Shown here in pieces: positions 26,380 to 36,188 of a stretch of 64,000 nt of DNA. Origin of the DNA: Corallococcus macrosporus DSM 14697 (lineage in GTDB: Bacteria > Myxococcota > Myxococcia > Myxococcales > Myxococcaceae); assembly GCF_002305895.1 (NCBI RefSeq), contig NZ_CP022203.1, positions 6,420,001-6,484,000 on the forward strand, in the 5' to 3' direction. The stretch's first letter is position 1, and the number at the start of each line of letters is the position of its first letter. Under the pieces are notes generated by a model, which made no database searches, was not told the DNA's origin, and worked only from the letters and a program-made list of their open reading frames with translations. Position numbers and translations under genes: made by a program.

Positions 26380-27123
26380 ATGAAGCGGCTCATCCAGGGG
26401 CTGTCCCTGACGTCTCTGTGTCTCTCGCTGGCGGCTTGTGGTGCCAACAAGTTCTACACGCTGCCCGTCGCCTCGAATGACGCCTCGGCGACCAAGACGT
26501 CCATCGGCGTCTGCGCCCTGGAGAGCGGTCTCGAGTCACAGTCCATGGACGACACGGCCATCGCCGTCACCTACGATGCGAACGCCACGATGTATTACCG
26601 CTACAATGGGGACGACGCGTACACCTTCCAGGTCTCCGTGGACGACAAGCAGGTTCCGCCGGCGGAGCTGGAGGCGAAGCTCGCCACGGTGCGCAAGAAG
26701 GGCGAGGAGCTGTACCTCTGCGCCCAGGACCGCATCAACCCGCGCTTCGTCGCCGCCCCTCCCCACGCGCCCGCGCAGACGAACGTCACCATCAACCTGA
26801 ACGCCCCGGGCGAGCACTCGCGGGACGCCCTGTCCGCTGGCGCGTCGGTGTCGACAGACACGAACACGGCCGCTGCCTCGACGACGTCCTCCTCCGCGTC
26901 GGTGGACCTGGGTGGGGACACCTGTGCCCGCGCCGTGGACTGCTATGCGCGGCTGGCCCAGACGGTCTGCGAGGGCGCGCGGGACTGCAGCTTCAAGGTG
27001 GAGGTGTCCGGCAACGACGAGGCGGGCTGCCGTGACGCCCTGCTCCGCGTCCCGGACCTGCTTCAGCCGTTCAAGATGATTCGCCCCAACCTCTCCGCGC
27101 CGGCCGTCTGCCGCGCCGAGTAG
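26380..27123 (+). CDS. Lipoprotein, 247 aa
   Basis: The signal MKRLIQGLSLTSLCLSLAAC carries a clear lipobox with Cys at residue 20. AAGGA at 26366-26370 supports ATG 26380; the longer frame from 26296 is not needed. The mature protein has a conserved-looking N-terminal part (CALESGLESQSMDD, MYYRYNGDDAYTFQV), a Thr/Ser/Ala-rich linker around 165-195, and a C-terminal segment with five or more cysteines (CARAVDCYARL, CEGARDCSFKV, CRDALL), probably disulfide-bonded. Family not recognised. Confidence 0.8.
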   Translation: MKRLIQGLSLTSLCLSLAACGANKFYTLPVASNDASATKTSIGVCALESGLESQSMDDTAIAVTYDANATMYYRYNGDDAYTFQVSVDDKQVPPAELEAKLATVRKKGEELYLCAQDRINPRFVAAPPHAPAQTNVTINLNAPGEHSRDALSAGASVSTDTNTAAASTTSSSASVDLGGDTCARAVDCYARLAQTVCEGARDCSFKVEVSGNDEAGCRDALLRVPDLLQPFKMIRPNLSAPAVCRAE

Positions 27124-27262
27124 TCCGCTGGAACAGCCCGCCTCCGGTGCCGAGCCGGAGCGCGGGCGTCAGCGCCCTCCGGCTTCCCGGCCCGTGAGGC
27201 AGGCGGAATGGACTACCTTGGGCCCTCTCGCAGTGAGCCGAGGCGGGACGGGACAGGGTGCC

Positions 27263-28174
27263 ATGAGAGCGACACGCGGACATGTGCTGCTGGGACTGCT
27301 GGTGTTGGTGGGGCTGACGGCCGCGGGCATCGCCGGGGTGACGCTGCGCTATCGGGCCCCGCATGCCCCCACCCTGGGGTGGCTCGTAGGCGGGCTGCTG
27401 CTCGCGACGTGGAGCGCGCGGGCCTTCTGGAAGCGCGACGCCGACGGCGCCGCCAGGCTGTTCTTGTTCTGCTTCGGGACGCCGCCGGTCGTGCTGGGCA
27501 TCTGGATGGTGGTCACCTCCGATTTCAGCGGGCTTCCACCGTGGCTCGCGCTGGGCTGCGCGGTGGTGACCGCGTTCATCGGGGTCCGGATGTGGAAGGC
27601 CTGGCATCGGGAAGAGGTCTTGCCCAACGTGTTGTTCGAGTGGGCCCGGGCCGAGGACATCCTCGAGGTCGACGGCGTGCACTTCGCCGTGAGACTGGCC
27701 GTGGCACCGCAGGGCTCCGCGCCGCTGGAGCTGCATCTGATGGCGCAGGGGTGCGTGGACGCGGAGCGGGCGCTGACGCTGAAGCTGTCGGGGCCCCCCG
27801 AGTCGCGACTGCGCTACCCGCGAGAGACGACGGTTCACCTGGAGGCCGGAGAAGTGGGCCTGCTCATCGTGCCGCTCTTCCCGGTCCCAGGGGCGCTGGC
27901 CCCCGGCAAGCTCTCCTTGCGGCCCAGCGCCAGGGGGCCCGCGGCGCCACGCCTGCGTCACTGGCGCGCGCGGCGCTATGAAGGCCCCATCCATCCCGTG
28001 CTGAGCGTCCTGGGACTGTTCGCGGGCATCCTCGCGTGGGGTGGCGGGGTGCACGTCGAGGTGGCGGGGGTGTCGGAGGTGAAGCCTCCTCCATCCCTGC
28101 TCCCCGAGGCGCACTGGAAGGTGCTGTGGAGGCCGGGTGCGGAGGAGCTTCAGCAGGCCCGCGCCGCGTCCTGA
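27263..28174 (+). CDS. Membrane protein, 303 aa
   Basis: Three N-terminal membrane segments are visible (about residues 8-26, 34-51, 60-80), probably a fourth around 90-105, and a last hydrophobic stretch near 255-275 (VLSVLGLFAGILAWGGGV). A soluble beta-rich region of about 130 residues lies between. ATG 27263 gives a good membrane start (MRATRGHVLLGLLVLVG). No family recognised; such proteins are often of unknown function in myxobacteria. Confidence 0.7.
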   Translation: MRATRGHVLLGLLVLVGLTAAGIAGVTLRYRAPHAPTLGWLVGGLLLATWSARAFWKRDADGAARLFLFCFGTPPVVLGIWMVVTSDFSGLPPWLALGCAVVTAFIGVRMWKAWHREEVLPNVLFEWARAEDILEVDGVHFAVRLAVAPQGSAPLELHLMAQGCVDAERALTLKLSGPPESRLRYPRETTVHLEAGEVGLLIVPLFPVPGALAPGKLSLRPSARGPAAPRLRHWRARRYEGPIHPVLSVLGLFAGILAWGGGVHVEVAGVSEVKPPPSLLPEAHWKVLWRPGAEELQQARAAS

Positions 28175-28370
28175 GCGCCAGGCGCAGTGGCGGCTCCGGC
28201 CCAGGCCGGCCACCAGACGCTGGCCCCGGCCCGGCGTCGCGTTGGAGCTGCACCGCCACCAACGCTTCTTGAGCGCACGAGGTAGCCGAGGGCGACGGCG
28301 GTGATGGGGCGCAAGGTGCTGGCGCGTCCGGGAAGGCGCCGACGCCGCGGATGCGACGCGTCGCATCGCA
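28175..28370. other. Intergenic
   Basis: Short gap between convergent genes; no clear hairpin terminator was identified. Confidence 0.3.
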
Positions 28371-28883
28371 TCAGGCGGGGGGCGTGCCCTTCGTTGGCCG
28401 GCCGTAGAGTCTCCGGAGCTCATCCTTCGCCTGCTCGAGAGCCTGCCGCCTCTCCGGCGTCAGGCCGCGGCCCGCGCGGTTTTCGAAGAACGTGAGCATC
28501 GACATGGCGGACTGGAAGGATGAAGCCTTCCGTCGGCGGCTTTGTTCCGCCGAGCGCTTCAGTGAGCGGGCGATGTCTTTCGGGGCCCGCGTGAAGACGC
28601 CCGCTTCGAGGTCGAGCGCGTTGCTCCGCTCCGTCACGTCACGGGACCATCGGCGCTCCTGGGAACCTGCAGCCGGCGCTGGCGGCGTGGGCATCCCAGG
28701 CGCTTCCGGTGACTTCGCGCCGCGGCCCTCGGCCTCTGCCCGGGTCGGGCGTGCCCGCCGGGATGTTCCCTTGCTTGTGCTCACCGCCGAGGACTCCGGA
28801 ATGCGGCATCGCCACGCCCCGGACGTCACGTCCCGCGGCCCGACACCTGCTGGCCCTGTTCTGTCTGTCTTGATGCTGCTCAT
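28371..28883 (-). CDS. DUF3175-like protein
   Basis: A 170-residue protein. The first ~75 residues are low complexity, basic and proline rich. The C-terminal ~85 residues (RSNALDLEAGVFTRAPKDIA, RSLKRSAEQSRRRK, SAMSMLTFFENRAGRGL, LEQAKDELRRLYGR) match what I recall as DUF3175, a small helical domain of unknown function common in Proteobacteria. ATG 28883 (MSSIKTDRTG) is a reasonable start; a longer one at 28940 exists. Confidence 0.75.
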   Translation of the reverse strand: MSSIKTDRTGPAGVGPRDVTSGAWRCRIPESSAVSTSKGTSRRARPTRAEAEGRGAKSPEAPGMPTPPAPAAGSQERRWSRDVTERSNALDLEAGVFTRAPKDIARSLKRSAEQSRRRKASSFQSAMSMLTFFENRAGRGLTPERRQALEQAKDELRRLYGRPTKGTPPA

Positions 28884-29013
28884 GACGTGAGGCATCGGCC
28901 CGGCGCCGTGTTCCACGCGGTGATGGTGCGGCCGGCCCACGAGGGCCTTCAGAAGCGGCTGCCAGGCTCCTCGCCCCGGCCAGTGAGCCCACGCGGGGTG
29001 AGCTGTCGACGTG

Positions 29014-29595
29014 TCAGATCATGCCCGGCTCATATTCGTCATCGGTGATGAACATGAACCCGGAGAGCGCCGCCGCTTCAATGGCTTCCTTGATGCGCCT
29101 GTGAACAACAATCAGCATGAGGTCCTCACGCAGGCGGCAGATTCCATGGCCCTGGAGCTTGTCTTCGCTCAGGCGCATCTCCCTGATTTGCAGGACGTTT
29201 CCGCGGTTGGACATCACGACATCCGACCGGTCCAGGTCGAGTCCGCTCACGATGCCAACGATGTTCGCCACCTTGTAGGGCAGCTTTTGCCCGGTAGGCG
29301 CGTAGACGACCTCCGCATCGAAATATTGGACGTTGTCGACGCCAAGCTCCTCGAGGAGCTCGATGAACCGCTGTGAAAACAGGAGGCTCCGCGAGGGACC
29401 ATGGATGTCGCACGGAGGGAAGTCGGAGGCGTCCTTCGCCTTCTCGTCCACGGACAGGACGATGGAATAGCCCTGCTGTACGCCGCTCAGGAGAAGCCCG
29501 TCATTCACCTGGATGTCTGGGCCCGAGATGACGCGTGAGGTCGGCCCCGCCCAGGGGGGACTCGCCAGCATGATGTAGAAGTTCTTGCCTGCCAT
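29014..29595 (-). CDS. Imm11-family immunity-like protein (DUF1629)
   Basis: A 193-residue protein beginning MAGKNFYIM. The second half carries the Imm11/DUF1629 hallmarks: FSQRFIELLEELGVDNVQYF, KVANIVGIVSGLDLDRSDVV and a C-terminal VVHRRIKEAIEAAALSGFMF. Imm11 proteins are thought to neutralise secreted polymorphic toxins and are often encoded after a toxin gene. Here no toxin gene is adjacent: the upstream neighbour is the 3' end of hflX 75 bp away. It is an orphan or acts on a toxin encoded elsewhere. Confidence 0.8.
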   Translation of the reverse strand: MAGKNFYIMLASPPWAGPTSRVISGPDIQVNDGLLLSGVQQGYSIVLSVDEKAKDASDFPPCDIHGPSRSLLFSQRFIELLEELGVDNVQYFDAEVVYAPTGQKLPYKVANIVGIVSGLDLDRSDVVMSNRGNVLQIREMRLSEDKLQGHGICRLREDLMLIVVHRRIKEAIEAAALSGFMFITDDEYEPGMI

Positions 29596-29670
29596 GGGGA
29601 CCTGGTGACGATGCATGTTCCGGGCGGGAAGGAGTTCGAATGCGGCCGCGTCGCGGACAGCCCGGGAAAC

Positions 29671-31101
29671 CTACCCCTGGAACAACTGGGTGAGCTTCGC
29701 GATGGCCCCAGGAAGGCCCCGCACGCGCAGCCGGCTGCCGCTCTCGTCATAGGCCTGGGACACCACCGTGGTGTGCTCGTAGACCTCGCTGATGCGCCCC
29801 TGCTGGGAGTAGGGAATCACCAGGTCCGCCTCCACCATCGAGGACTCGAAGAAGGCGATGATGCGCTTTCGCAGCATCGCCACGTCGTCCGGCAGGTGCG
29901 CGGAGAGCATCAGGGCGTCCGGGTGCTGCGCGAGCAGCGCCTCCTTGGCCGCCGCGTCCAGCCGGTCGGCCTTGTTGAAGAGCAGCCTGCTCGGTACGGC
30001 GTCCGCGCCGATTTCCCGGAGCACCGTGCGGGTGACCTCCAGTTGCGCGGCCCACGTGGGGTCCGACGCGTCCACCACGTAGAGCAGCAGGGACGCTTCC
30101 AGCGCCTCGTCCAGCGTGGAGCGGAACGACGCGACCAGGTCATGCGGCAGCTTCTGGATGAAGCCCACCGTGTCGGAGACCAGGATGCGCGGACGGGTCT
30201 CCGGTTGCATCGCGCGCACCGTGGTGTCGAGCGTGGCGAAGAGCTGGTCCGCGACCAGCACCGTGCTGCCCGTCAACGCCCGCATCAGCGAGGACTTGCC
30301 CGCGTTCGTGTAGCCCACCAGCGCCACCCGCAGCAGGTCCCTTCGCGCGTAGCGGCGGTGGTCCTGGTCCTTCTGGATGGCCGCCAGTCCCGCGCGAAGC
30401 TCCGCCAGCCGGTCGCGAATCCTGCGGCGGTCCAGCTCCAGCGCCGAGTCACCCGCGCCACGCCCCTGCTGCCGCTCGCGGCCTCCGGTGGATTCGCGCA
30501 GCCGGGGCGCCAGGTAGTTGAGCCGGGCGATCTCCACCTGCATCCGCGCCTCGTGGCTCTTCGCGTGCCGGTGGAAGATGTCGACAATCACGCCCGCGCG
30601 GTCCAGCACCACCGCGCCGGTGGCCTTCTCCAGGTTGCGCAACTGCCCGGGCGACAGCTCGTGGTCCACGACCACCACGGTGGGCCGGGGCGCCGCCTCG
30701 TCGTCTTCTCCCGACGGCGGAGGCGGCAGCGCGTCCTCCGGCTCCACGTCGTCGGCCTCCGCTTCGGCGGCCCCGTCCTCGGGGGCGGGCTCCGCGTTGG
30801 CGGCGGCCTCCCACTTCTCGCGGGCCTTCGACGTCCGGTCGCTCGCCCCGGACGAAATCACGCCCGGGCCTCCGGTGAGGGCCGCCAGCTCCTTGAGCTT
30901 GCCCGTCCCGAGCACCGTGCCCGTGGCCAGCCGCGTCCGCTTCTGGGACACGGTCGCCACCGTGTCATACCCCAGCGTGTGCACCAGCCGGCGCAGCTCC
31001 GCGAAGTCCGCGGCGTGCTCTTCGTCGGAGACGCCCGGGAGCTGGACACCGACGAGGACGGCACGTGGACGCTCAGGGAGGGTGGAGATCGCCATGCGCA
31101 T
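29671..31101 (-). CDS. hflX: GTPase HflX
   Basis: A 476-residue ribosome-associated GTPase that rescues stalled or heat-damaged ribosomes. The N-terminal HflX domain has GTGKLKELA; the helical linker contains VVDHELSPGQLRNLEKATG and DRAGVIVDIFHRHAKSHEAR. The GTPase domain shows G1 GYTNAGKSSL, G3 DTVGF and G4 NKAD. An acidic/proline insert (about residues 90-140) is unusually long. ATG 31101 (MRMAISTLPER) is chosen; an in-frame extension to 32061 is a shadow of the opposite-strand protease gene. It is divergent from the CPBP protease gene. Confidence 0.92.
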   Translation of the reverse strand: MRMAISTLPERPRAVLVGVQLPGVSDEEHAADFAELRRLVHTLGYDTVATVSQKRTRLATGTVLGTGKLKELAALTGGPGVISSGASDRTSKAREKWEAAANAEPAPEDGAAEAEADDVEPEDALPPPPSGEDDEAAPRPTVVVVDHELSPGQLRNLEKATGAVVLDRAGVIVDIFHRHAKSHEARMQVEIARLNYLAPRLRESTGGRERQQGRGAGDSALELDRRRIRDRLAELRAGLAAIQKDQDHRRYARRDLLRVALVGYTNAGKSSLMRALTGSTVLVADQLFATLDTTVRAMQPETRPRILVSDTVGFIQKLPHDLVASFRSTLDEALEASLLLYVVDASDPTWAAQLEVTRTVLREIGADAVPSRLLFNKADRLDAAAKEALLAQHPDALMLSAHLPDDVAMLRKRIIAFFESSMVEADLVIPYSQQGRISEVYEHTTVVSQAYDESGSRLRVRGLPGAIAKLTQLFQG

Positions 31102-31233
31102 GCTCGTAGCACGTCGGGCCGCCCCGCGACGGGGTGAGTCCACGCCCCGGCCCACAACCGAGGGCGAAGCCGGTAGCGTGCCCGGAATCCCGCGAGGCCC
31201 CTGCCCCGTGGCCCTGAACTGGAGGAACACCCC

Positions 31234-32142
31234 GTGCGTCGTGATGTCGCCGTGCTCCTGGAGAACGCCCCGCCGCGGCGCCGGGCCCTGTCCGAAGCGG
31301 CGTTCGTGTTCCTCGCCGTCCTCGGGCCCTCGTCGCCGGGCCCCAAGGGCCAGGTCGTCCTGGCCGTGCTCACAGGGGTCCTGCTCGCCTGGGGGCTGGC
31401 CCTGCTCCGCCCCTGGGAGCCCACGCGCGCGGGCGGCTGGCTGGGCATCCTGGGGCTCCTGGTGGCGCTGAGCGGCACGGGCGCGGGCGCCTGGGTCGCC
31501 AGCGCGGCGGAGCTGGAGAGGGGCTTCTCCCTGTCCATGGCGCCCCTGTGCGTCCGCGCACTGGGGATGATTCTGCTGGTCGCGGTGCTGGTGTGGCGCG
31601 ACGGCCAGGGGCTCGCGCAGGTGGGGCTGGCGCGCGAGGGCTGGGCGAAGGAGCTGCTGCTCGGCGTGCCGGTGCTCGTCGCCACCTACGCGGTGCACCT
31701 CGCCGCGTCGGTGCTCATCGGGGCCGTCGCCGTGGCGCTGGACCTGGCCGACAAGGAGCTGCTGGCGCGCAAGGGCGTGGCCGCCGCGCTCATGGACACC
31801 GGACTGGGCGTGCCCGCCTTCGCGGCCATCATGGTGCTGGTGACAGGCTTCGAGGAGTTCGTCTTCCGGGGCTTCCTCGTGCCCCGCCTGCGCGTGGTGC
31901 TGGGCCGCTGGGTGCCCGCGGTGCTGGTCGCGGCCGTGCTGTTCTCCGTGGGCCACTTCTACGAAGGCACGCTCGCCGTCTTCCAGACCTTCGTGCTGGG
32001 GGCCTGGTTCGGGTTCGTCTTCTGGTTCCGGGGCCGCCTGCTGCCCCTGCTCGTCGCGCACGCGGCCTTCAACACCATCAGCTTCGCGCTGATGCTGTGG
32101 CTGTCGAAGTCAGGCTTCCTGGACAAGCCGCCGCCGCTTTGA
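31234..32142 (+). CDS. CPBP family intramembrane metalloprotease
   Basis: A 302-residue integral membrane protein with about eight hydrophobic segments. The CPBP (Abi/CAAX prenyl protease) motifs are in order: FEEFVFRGFL (EExxxR), FSVGHFYEG (second motif His) and HAAFNTISF (third motif). The family cleaves prenylated or bacteriocin-like peptides or serves in self-immunity; the substrate here is unknown. It starts at GTG 31234. The next gene begins 40 bp after its stop. Confidence 0.88.
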   Translation: MRRDVAVLLENAPPRRRALSEAAFVFLAVLGPSSPGPKGQVVLAVLTGVLLAWGLALLRPWEPTRAGGWLGILGLLVALSGTGAGAWVASAAELERGFSLSMAPLCVRALGMILLVAVLVWRDGQGLAQVGLAREGWAKELLLGVPVLVATYAVHLAASVLIGAVAVALDLADKELLARKGVAAALMDTGLGVPAFAAIMVLVTGFEEFVFRGFLVPRLRVVLGRWVPAVLVAAVLFSVGHFYEGTLAVFQTFVLGAWFGFVFWFRGRLLPLLVAHAAFNTISFALMLWLSKSGFLDKPPPL

Positions 32143-32182
32143 CGCGCTCCCACCGCGAGCCCACGCGGTGTAGGGTGCGCGG

Positions 32183-33088
32183 GTGCTGCTCAATGATGGC
32201 TATGTGTATCGCGAGAAGCTCGGGCGCCAGCCGGGCCGCAGCGCGCTGGCCCATCTGACGGACACGTATCGTCACTCCTCGGAGGAGGAGTGGCGGGCAC
32301 GCTTCGCTCGGGGCGAGGTGCGGCTCGACGGCGTCGTCGCGGACGGCTCGGAGCCGCTGAGGCCAGGGCAGTGGCTGTGCTGGCACCGCCCACCGTGGGA
32401 AGAGGAGGACACGCCGCGGTCCTTCGAACTCGTGTACGAGGACGCGGAGCTGGTCGTCGTGGTGAAGCCGAGCGGACTGCCGACCCTGCCCTCGGGGGGC
32501 TTCCTGAAGAACACCCTGCTCTCCTTCGTCCAGGCACGCTGGCCCGAGGCGGTTCCCCGGCACCGCCTGGGACGCGCGACGTCGGGCCTCGTGCTCTTCA
32601 CCCGCACCCGCGAAGCAGCCGCGCGGCTGGCCCGTGATTGGCGCGAGGGCCGCGTGCACAAGCGCTACCGCGCGCTTTCCCAGGGACTCGCCGCCCAGGA
32701 GTCCTATGACATCCGCGCGCCCATCGGGTTGGTGCCCCATCCGCGGCTGGGCGAGGTCCATGGTGCCAGTGCGCGGGGGAAGCCCTCACACAGCACGGCC
32801 CGGGTGCTGGAGCGGCGCACCGAGCACACCCTCTTCGAGGTGGACATCCACACGGGGCGCTCCGAGCAGATCCGCATCCACCTCGCCTACATCGGCCACC
32901 CGCTCGTGGGAGACCCGCTCTTCGCCGTGGGCGGCCTGCCGCTGGCAAAGGACCCCGGCCTGCCCGGCGACGGCGGCTACCTCCTGCACGCGGAGTCGCT
33001 CACCTTCCGGCATCCGCGCTCGGGCGAGCAGGTTCAGCTTCAGGCGCCACCCCCGCCCGAGCTCCGCGTCCAGGACGCCTCGCGGTAG
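32183..33088 (+). CDS. RluA-family pseudouridine synthase-like protein, catalytic Asp replaced
   Basis: A 301-residue protein with the RluA fold: [70 protein letters not shown]. The catalytic motif normally reads HRLDxxTSG; here residue 130 is Gly (HRLGRATSG), so the essential aspartate of pseudouridine synthases is absent. I recall an RluA subgroup with HRLG/HRIG, so this may be a natural variant with a different residue or an RNA-binding role. It starts at GTG 32183 after the CPBP gene. No separate S4 domain is evident. Confidence 0.82.
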   Translation: MLLNDGYVYREKLGRQPGRSALAHLTDTYRHSSEEEWRARFARGEVRLDGVVADGSEPLRPGQWLCWHRPPWEEEDTPRSFELVYEDAELVVVVKPSGLPTLPSGGFLKNTLLSFVQARWPEAVPRHRLGRATSGLVLFTRTREAAARLARDWREGRVHKRYRALSQGLAAQESYDIRAPIGLVPHPRLGEVHGASARGKPSHSTARVLERRTEHTLFEVDIHTGRSEQIRIHLAYIGHPLVGDPLFAVGGLPLAKDPGLPGDGGYLLHAESLTFRHPRSGEQVQLQAPPPPELRVQDASR

Positions 33089-33101
33089 CGAGTCCCCGCG
33101 C

Positions 33102-34088
33102 CTATGGCTGTTCGAGCTGCAGCTCTTGAGGCGACGTCACCTTCAAGGGCGGGGGAGCTGGTGGCCTGCGAGCGCTGGCCAACCAGGCCGGGTGATAGCC
33201 GACGTAACGCGTCGAATCGATCTTCGCGCCGAAGTCGCGGAACACCTTCTGGGCCTCATCGGGAAATTGCTCGACGCGCCACCAGAGCTCGGTCCTCCAG
33301 TCGGGTGGCCAGACACCGCGATACTTCAACCCCGGATGAAGCAACTGCGGGTCCACGCGCGTTCCCCAGCCGATGGGCGGCGCCCACACCGTGACGCCCA
33401 GGAGCCTGGCCAGGAGCATCGCGTATGTCTCTTCGATGGAGTCGAGGATGTCCTCGCTGCGCGTCTGGGTGGGCTCCTTCGCCTGCTTCAACACCATGCG
33501 GCGATTCTCCTTCGCCGCATCGCAGCCCCACATCTTCACGAACGCGTCGCTCGCGAACGCCGACCAGAATCGCAGGCCTTCGGTGCCCGCGAGCGGATTG
33601 GTCCCGAAGAAGTCGCGGCGCCTCGGCTCGGTGTCGTTCGGATGGCGCGGCTCGGCGAGCGGTCGCAGCGGCGGCTTGCCCCCTTCGTAGCAGTGCTCCC
33701 AGATGATGGGCTCGGAGTAGTCGCCGTGGGTGAAGAAGTGCAAGGCGCCAATGCTGCTCGGCTCCTGCGCCTTCACCCAGTCGTACAGGTTCAAGATGGT
33801 TGGCTTCTCGGGCCCCGTCGCCTCGAAGGCCGAACCGTCGGGGCGCGCGTCGAGCAGGTGCACGCGTCTCAGCTCGACCTCGTGGGTCGGCCTTCGCCTG
33901 GGCGGCCATCCCCGTGCCGGTTGCCACCCCTCCCAGGTCTTGCGCTTGCCCGCGGGCATGTCGAAGTACACGAGGTCGTACTGGCGGGAGGTGTCCTGCT
34001 CCCGGCGCGGGTCGAAGTGAAACATGCGCCACGGCCGGTCTTCGCCAATCTGGCCGCCCCGGACGAAGACCACCTTCTCCCGCCTCAT
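33102..34088 (-). CDS. Partner protein with caspase-like His/Cys pair, 328 aa
   Basis: Second gene of a minus-strand pair. Its ATG (34088) overlaps the TGA of the upstream large gene (ATGA), so the two are coupled. Two segments are suggestive: SIGALHFFTHGDYSEPIIW with His121-Gly122, and DAFVKMWGCDAAKE with Cys189. Each follows a hydrophobic strand, the spacing and context of the catalytic dyad in caspase-fold (CHAT/C14-like) proteases. N-terminal strands VVFVRGG and YDLVYFDMPAG suggest an alpha/beta domain. I infer a possible protease; there is no confirmed homology. No signal peptide. Confidence 0.65.
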   Translation of the reverse strand: MRREKVVFVRGGQIGEDRPWRMFHFDPRREQDTSRQYDLVYFDMPAGKRKTWEGWQPARGWPPRRRPTHEVELRRVHLLDARPDGSAFEATGPEKPTILNLYDWVKAQEPSSIGALHFFTHGDYSEPIIWEHCYEGGKPPLRPLAEPRHPNDTEPRRRDFFGTNPLAGTEGLRFWSAFASDAFVKMWGCDAAKENRRMVLKQAKEPTQTRSEDILDSIEETYAMLLARLLGVTVWAPPIGWGTRVDPQLLHPGLKYRGVWPPDWRTELWWRVEQFPDEAQKVFRDFGAKIDSTRYVGYHPAWLASARRPPAPPPLKVTSPQELQLEQP

Positions 34089-36188
34089 GGCTTCGGCTCC
34101 CACGTCCACTTCTCTTCATCCACGAGCTGCCACTGCGGGAGCTCCGCGTTGTCGCGCAGCAGGACGAGCGGCGTCGGCACGCGGATATCCCAGGGCTCGC
34201 CGACCTTCTTCTCATTCTCCGGGGCGTCGGTCCGCGCACGGATTTCGTCGAGGATTGACAGGTACAGCTCGCTCGAGATTTGCGGCGGCGCGCCCGCCCC
34301 ATTCCAGAGCTTCCCTGTTTCGAGGAAGTGCGTGACGGCGAGCTCGAAGCCAGGCCTCACGGGGACCACGACGCGCGCCGCGCCGGCTTGCAGGAAGTCG
34401 CGGTACTCCGGGTCGGCGTTTTCGACTTCGAAGCGCTCAGGCCACTTCGCGCGGCGCCCCCAGAAGTAGGGGTAGAAGACGTACTGCAGTTGGTCCCATT
34501 CGAAGCTCTGTTCGAAGAAGCGGATGAAGCTCCCCTCGGTCTCGGCTTCCTGGAGGTTGAAGGTCGGCGGCGCGCCGTCGCTCGTGGCGTTGAAGGCGGT
34601 GTAGAACTGCTTCGTGATGATGGAGATGCAGTGCTTCTTCAGCTCGCGGAGGAGCGTCCGCTTGTTCTCGCCCGGCGAGGGGCCGAACGGCTGCTTCGGC
34701 TCCGCCGCGCGAGCTTCGGCCTTGAGCTTCTCGACCTTCTGCTCCCACTCCTGCAGGCGCTCGAGGTAGCCCTTCTGGATTCGAGCGGAGGCCTCCTGCT
34801 TCCAGCTCTTGAGCAGCTCATTCGAGCAGACGCACTGCAGGCGCGCGCTGACCGCATAGGTGTTGGACTCGTACGCGAGCACATCGATGCCGACTTTTCC
34901 GCTCTCGGGCAGTGAGCCGCCGTCCTCCAGGAAGCCTGAGAGCTTCATTGGAGGGCTCGTCCACTTCACGTAATGATTGCTACCGCCGTCGAGCGTCTCC
35001 GCCTTCGAACCATTTCCGATCCAGGTCAACGCCTGGCCAGCCACGGTGACGCCGAGAATGGGATGCGGGACGTTGGTGAGCGCCATCGCGCCCACCGTGA
35101 GCATCTGGGGGACGTAGCCGGCCGGGACCTGGACCTCGAGATGAATCACGCTACGGGGCGTCTTGCTTTCACTTCCTTCTGCTTCGCCATGATAGCCGTC
35201 GGCGGCGAGCATCACGTACTGCACGGGCGGTGGCGGAACGTCGGTCACGCCATAGAGCTGCGTCCACTTCGAATAGGAGTGCTCGTCGATGACGGCGTTG
35301 AACTTCTCCGGCGCGGGAGGGAGCTCAGATGCCGGTTCGCCCTCGAGGAGCGACCAGACGTACGAAGCCGGCTCCGGGATGACGAAGTCGAACATCTCGC
35401 GCAAGCCGTAGTTGAAGACCTGCGCCTCGTAGACCTTGTCGAGGAACTGGTAGATCCCGCGGACGTGCGCACCCGTCTGGTTGTTCAGTTCGTGGAGGTT
35501 CGTCTCCTCGGTCTCCTGGGTGAGCTTGCGAATCCGCTGCTCGTGGGTCTTCTTCGTGATTTTGTCGAGCGAGCGCTCCACGATGCCGTGCGCGAACTTC
35601 GACGCGTTCTTCTGTGATTGCTCCTGCGCGAACTTCTCCTCCATTTCGAACTGGTTGGAGAACTCGACCATCGTCCCGTACTTGACGGAGACGCTCATGT
35701 CGACGCCGTACTGCATCTGCTGCGAGAGGGTGGAGGCCGTCTCGCGTTGCAGTTCGAAGCGGTCATCGGTCGTGAGCTCATGCGTCTCTTCGTGGACGAC
35801 CTCGCTCTCCGTGGTGTACGTGTCCTCGGTCTTGTCGAGCCGCCGGTGCGACCGCGACTTCTTCTCGCCGCTCACGATGTTCTCGACGTGCGCGATTTCA
35901 GCCGACTCGTAGCGTTTGATCTGCTGCTTCACGATCATCAGGTCGGCGACGCCGGCCGCTCTCACCCGAGGCACGCTGAGCTTGTCCTGCGGAGCGCCTG
36001 ACGCGGGTGAGCCCGCGCGGGTGGCCGTGAGGCCTTCTTGCGCCGCGGGAGCGAGCGGCGTGACGAGCTGCCGACGGAGCAAGGTCGCGAGCGGCATCTT
36101 CTGGGTCGGGGCCCGCAGGTAGTCGTACACGCGGTAGAGGTCTTGCAGCGCACTCAATTCATCGGGAACCCCGCTCGAGGCGTAGTAG
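34085..36188 (-). pseudogene. C-terminal part (~700 aa) of a gene split by IS701
   Basis: Large part of an approximately 819-residue protein interrupted by the IS at 36189-37674. The frame continues smoothly from the upstream part (ASY, then YASSGVPDELSALQDLYRVY) if the IS and one GTAG copy are removed. It has a long charged, coiled-coil region (IKRYESAEIAHVENIVSGEK, then FEMEEKFAQEQSQKNASKFA and KITKKTHEQRIRKLTQETEE), a central beta-rich domain (IHLEVQVPAGYVPQMLTVGA), a second coiled coil (LERLQEWEQKVEKLKAEARA) and an aromatic C-terminal domain. Families of this type occur in several bacterial phyla but have no assigned function. A truncated product could be made from TTG at about 36157. Confidence 0.75.

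Noticed and set aside
29605-31137. Plus-strand 510-codon frame opposite hflX
   Set aside because: Shadow frame; the GTPase motifs are on the minus strand.
31102-32061. Upstream extension of hflX by 320 codons
   Set aside because: Low-complexity Gln/His/Gly composition antisense to the CPBP protease; HflX homology starts at about 31095.
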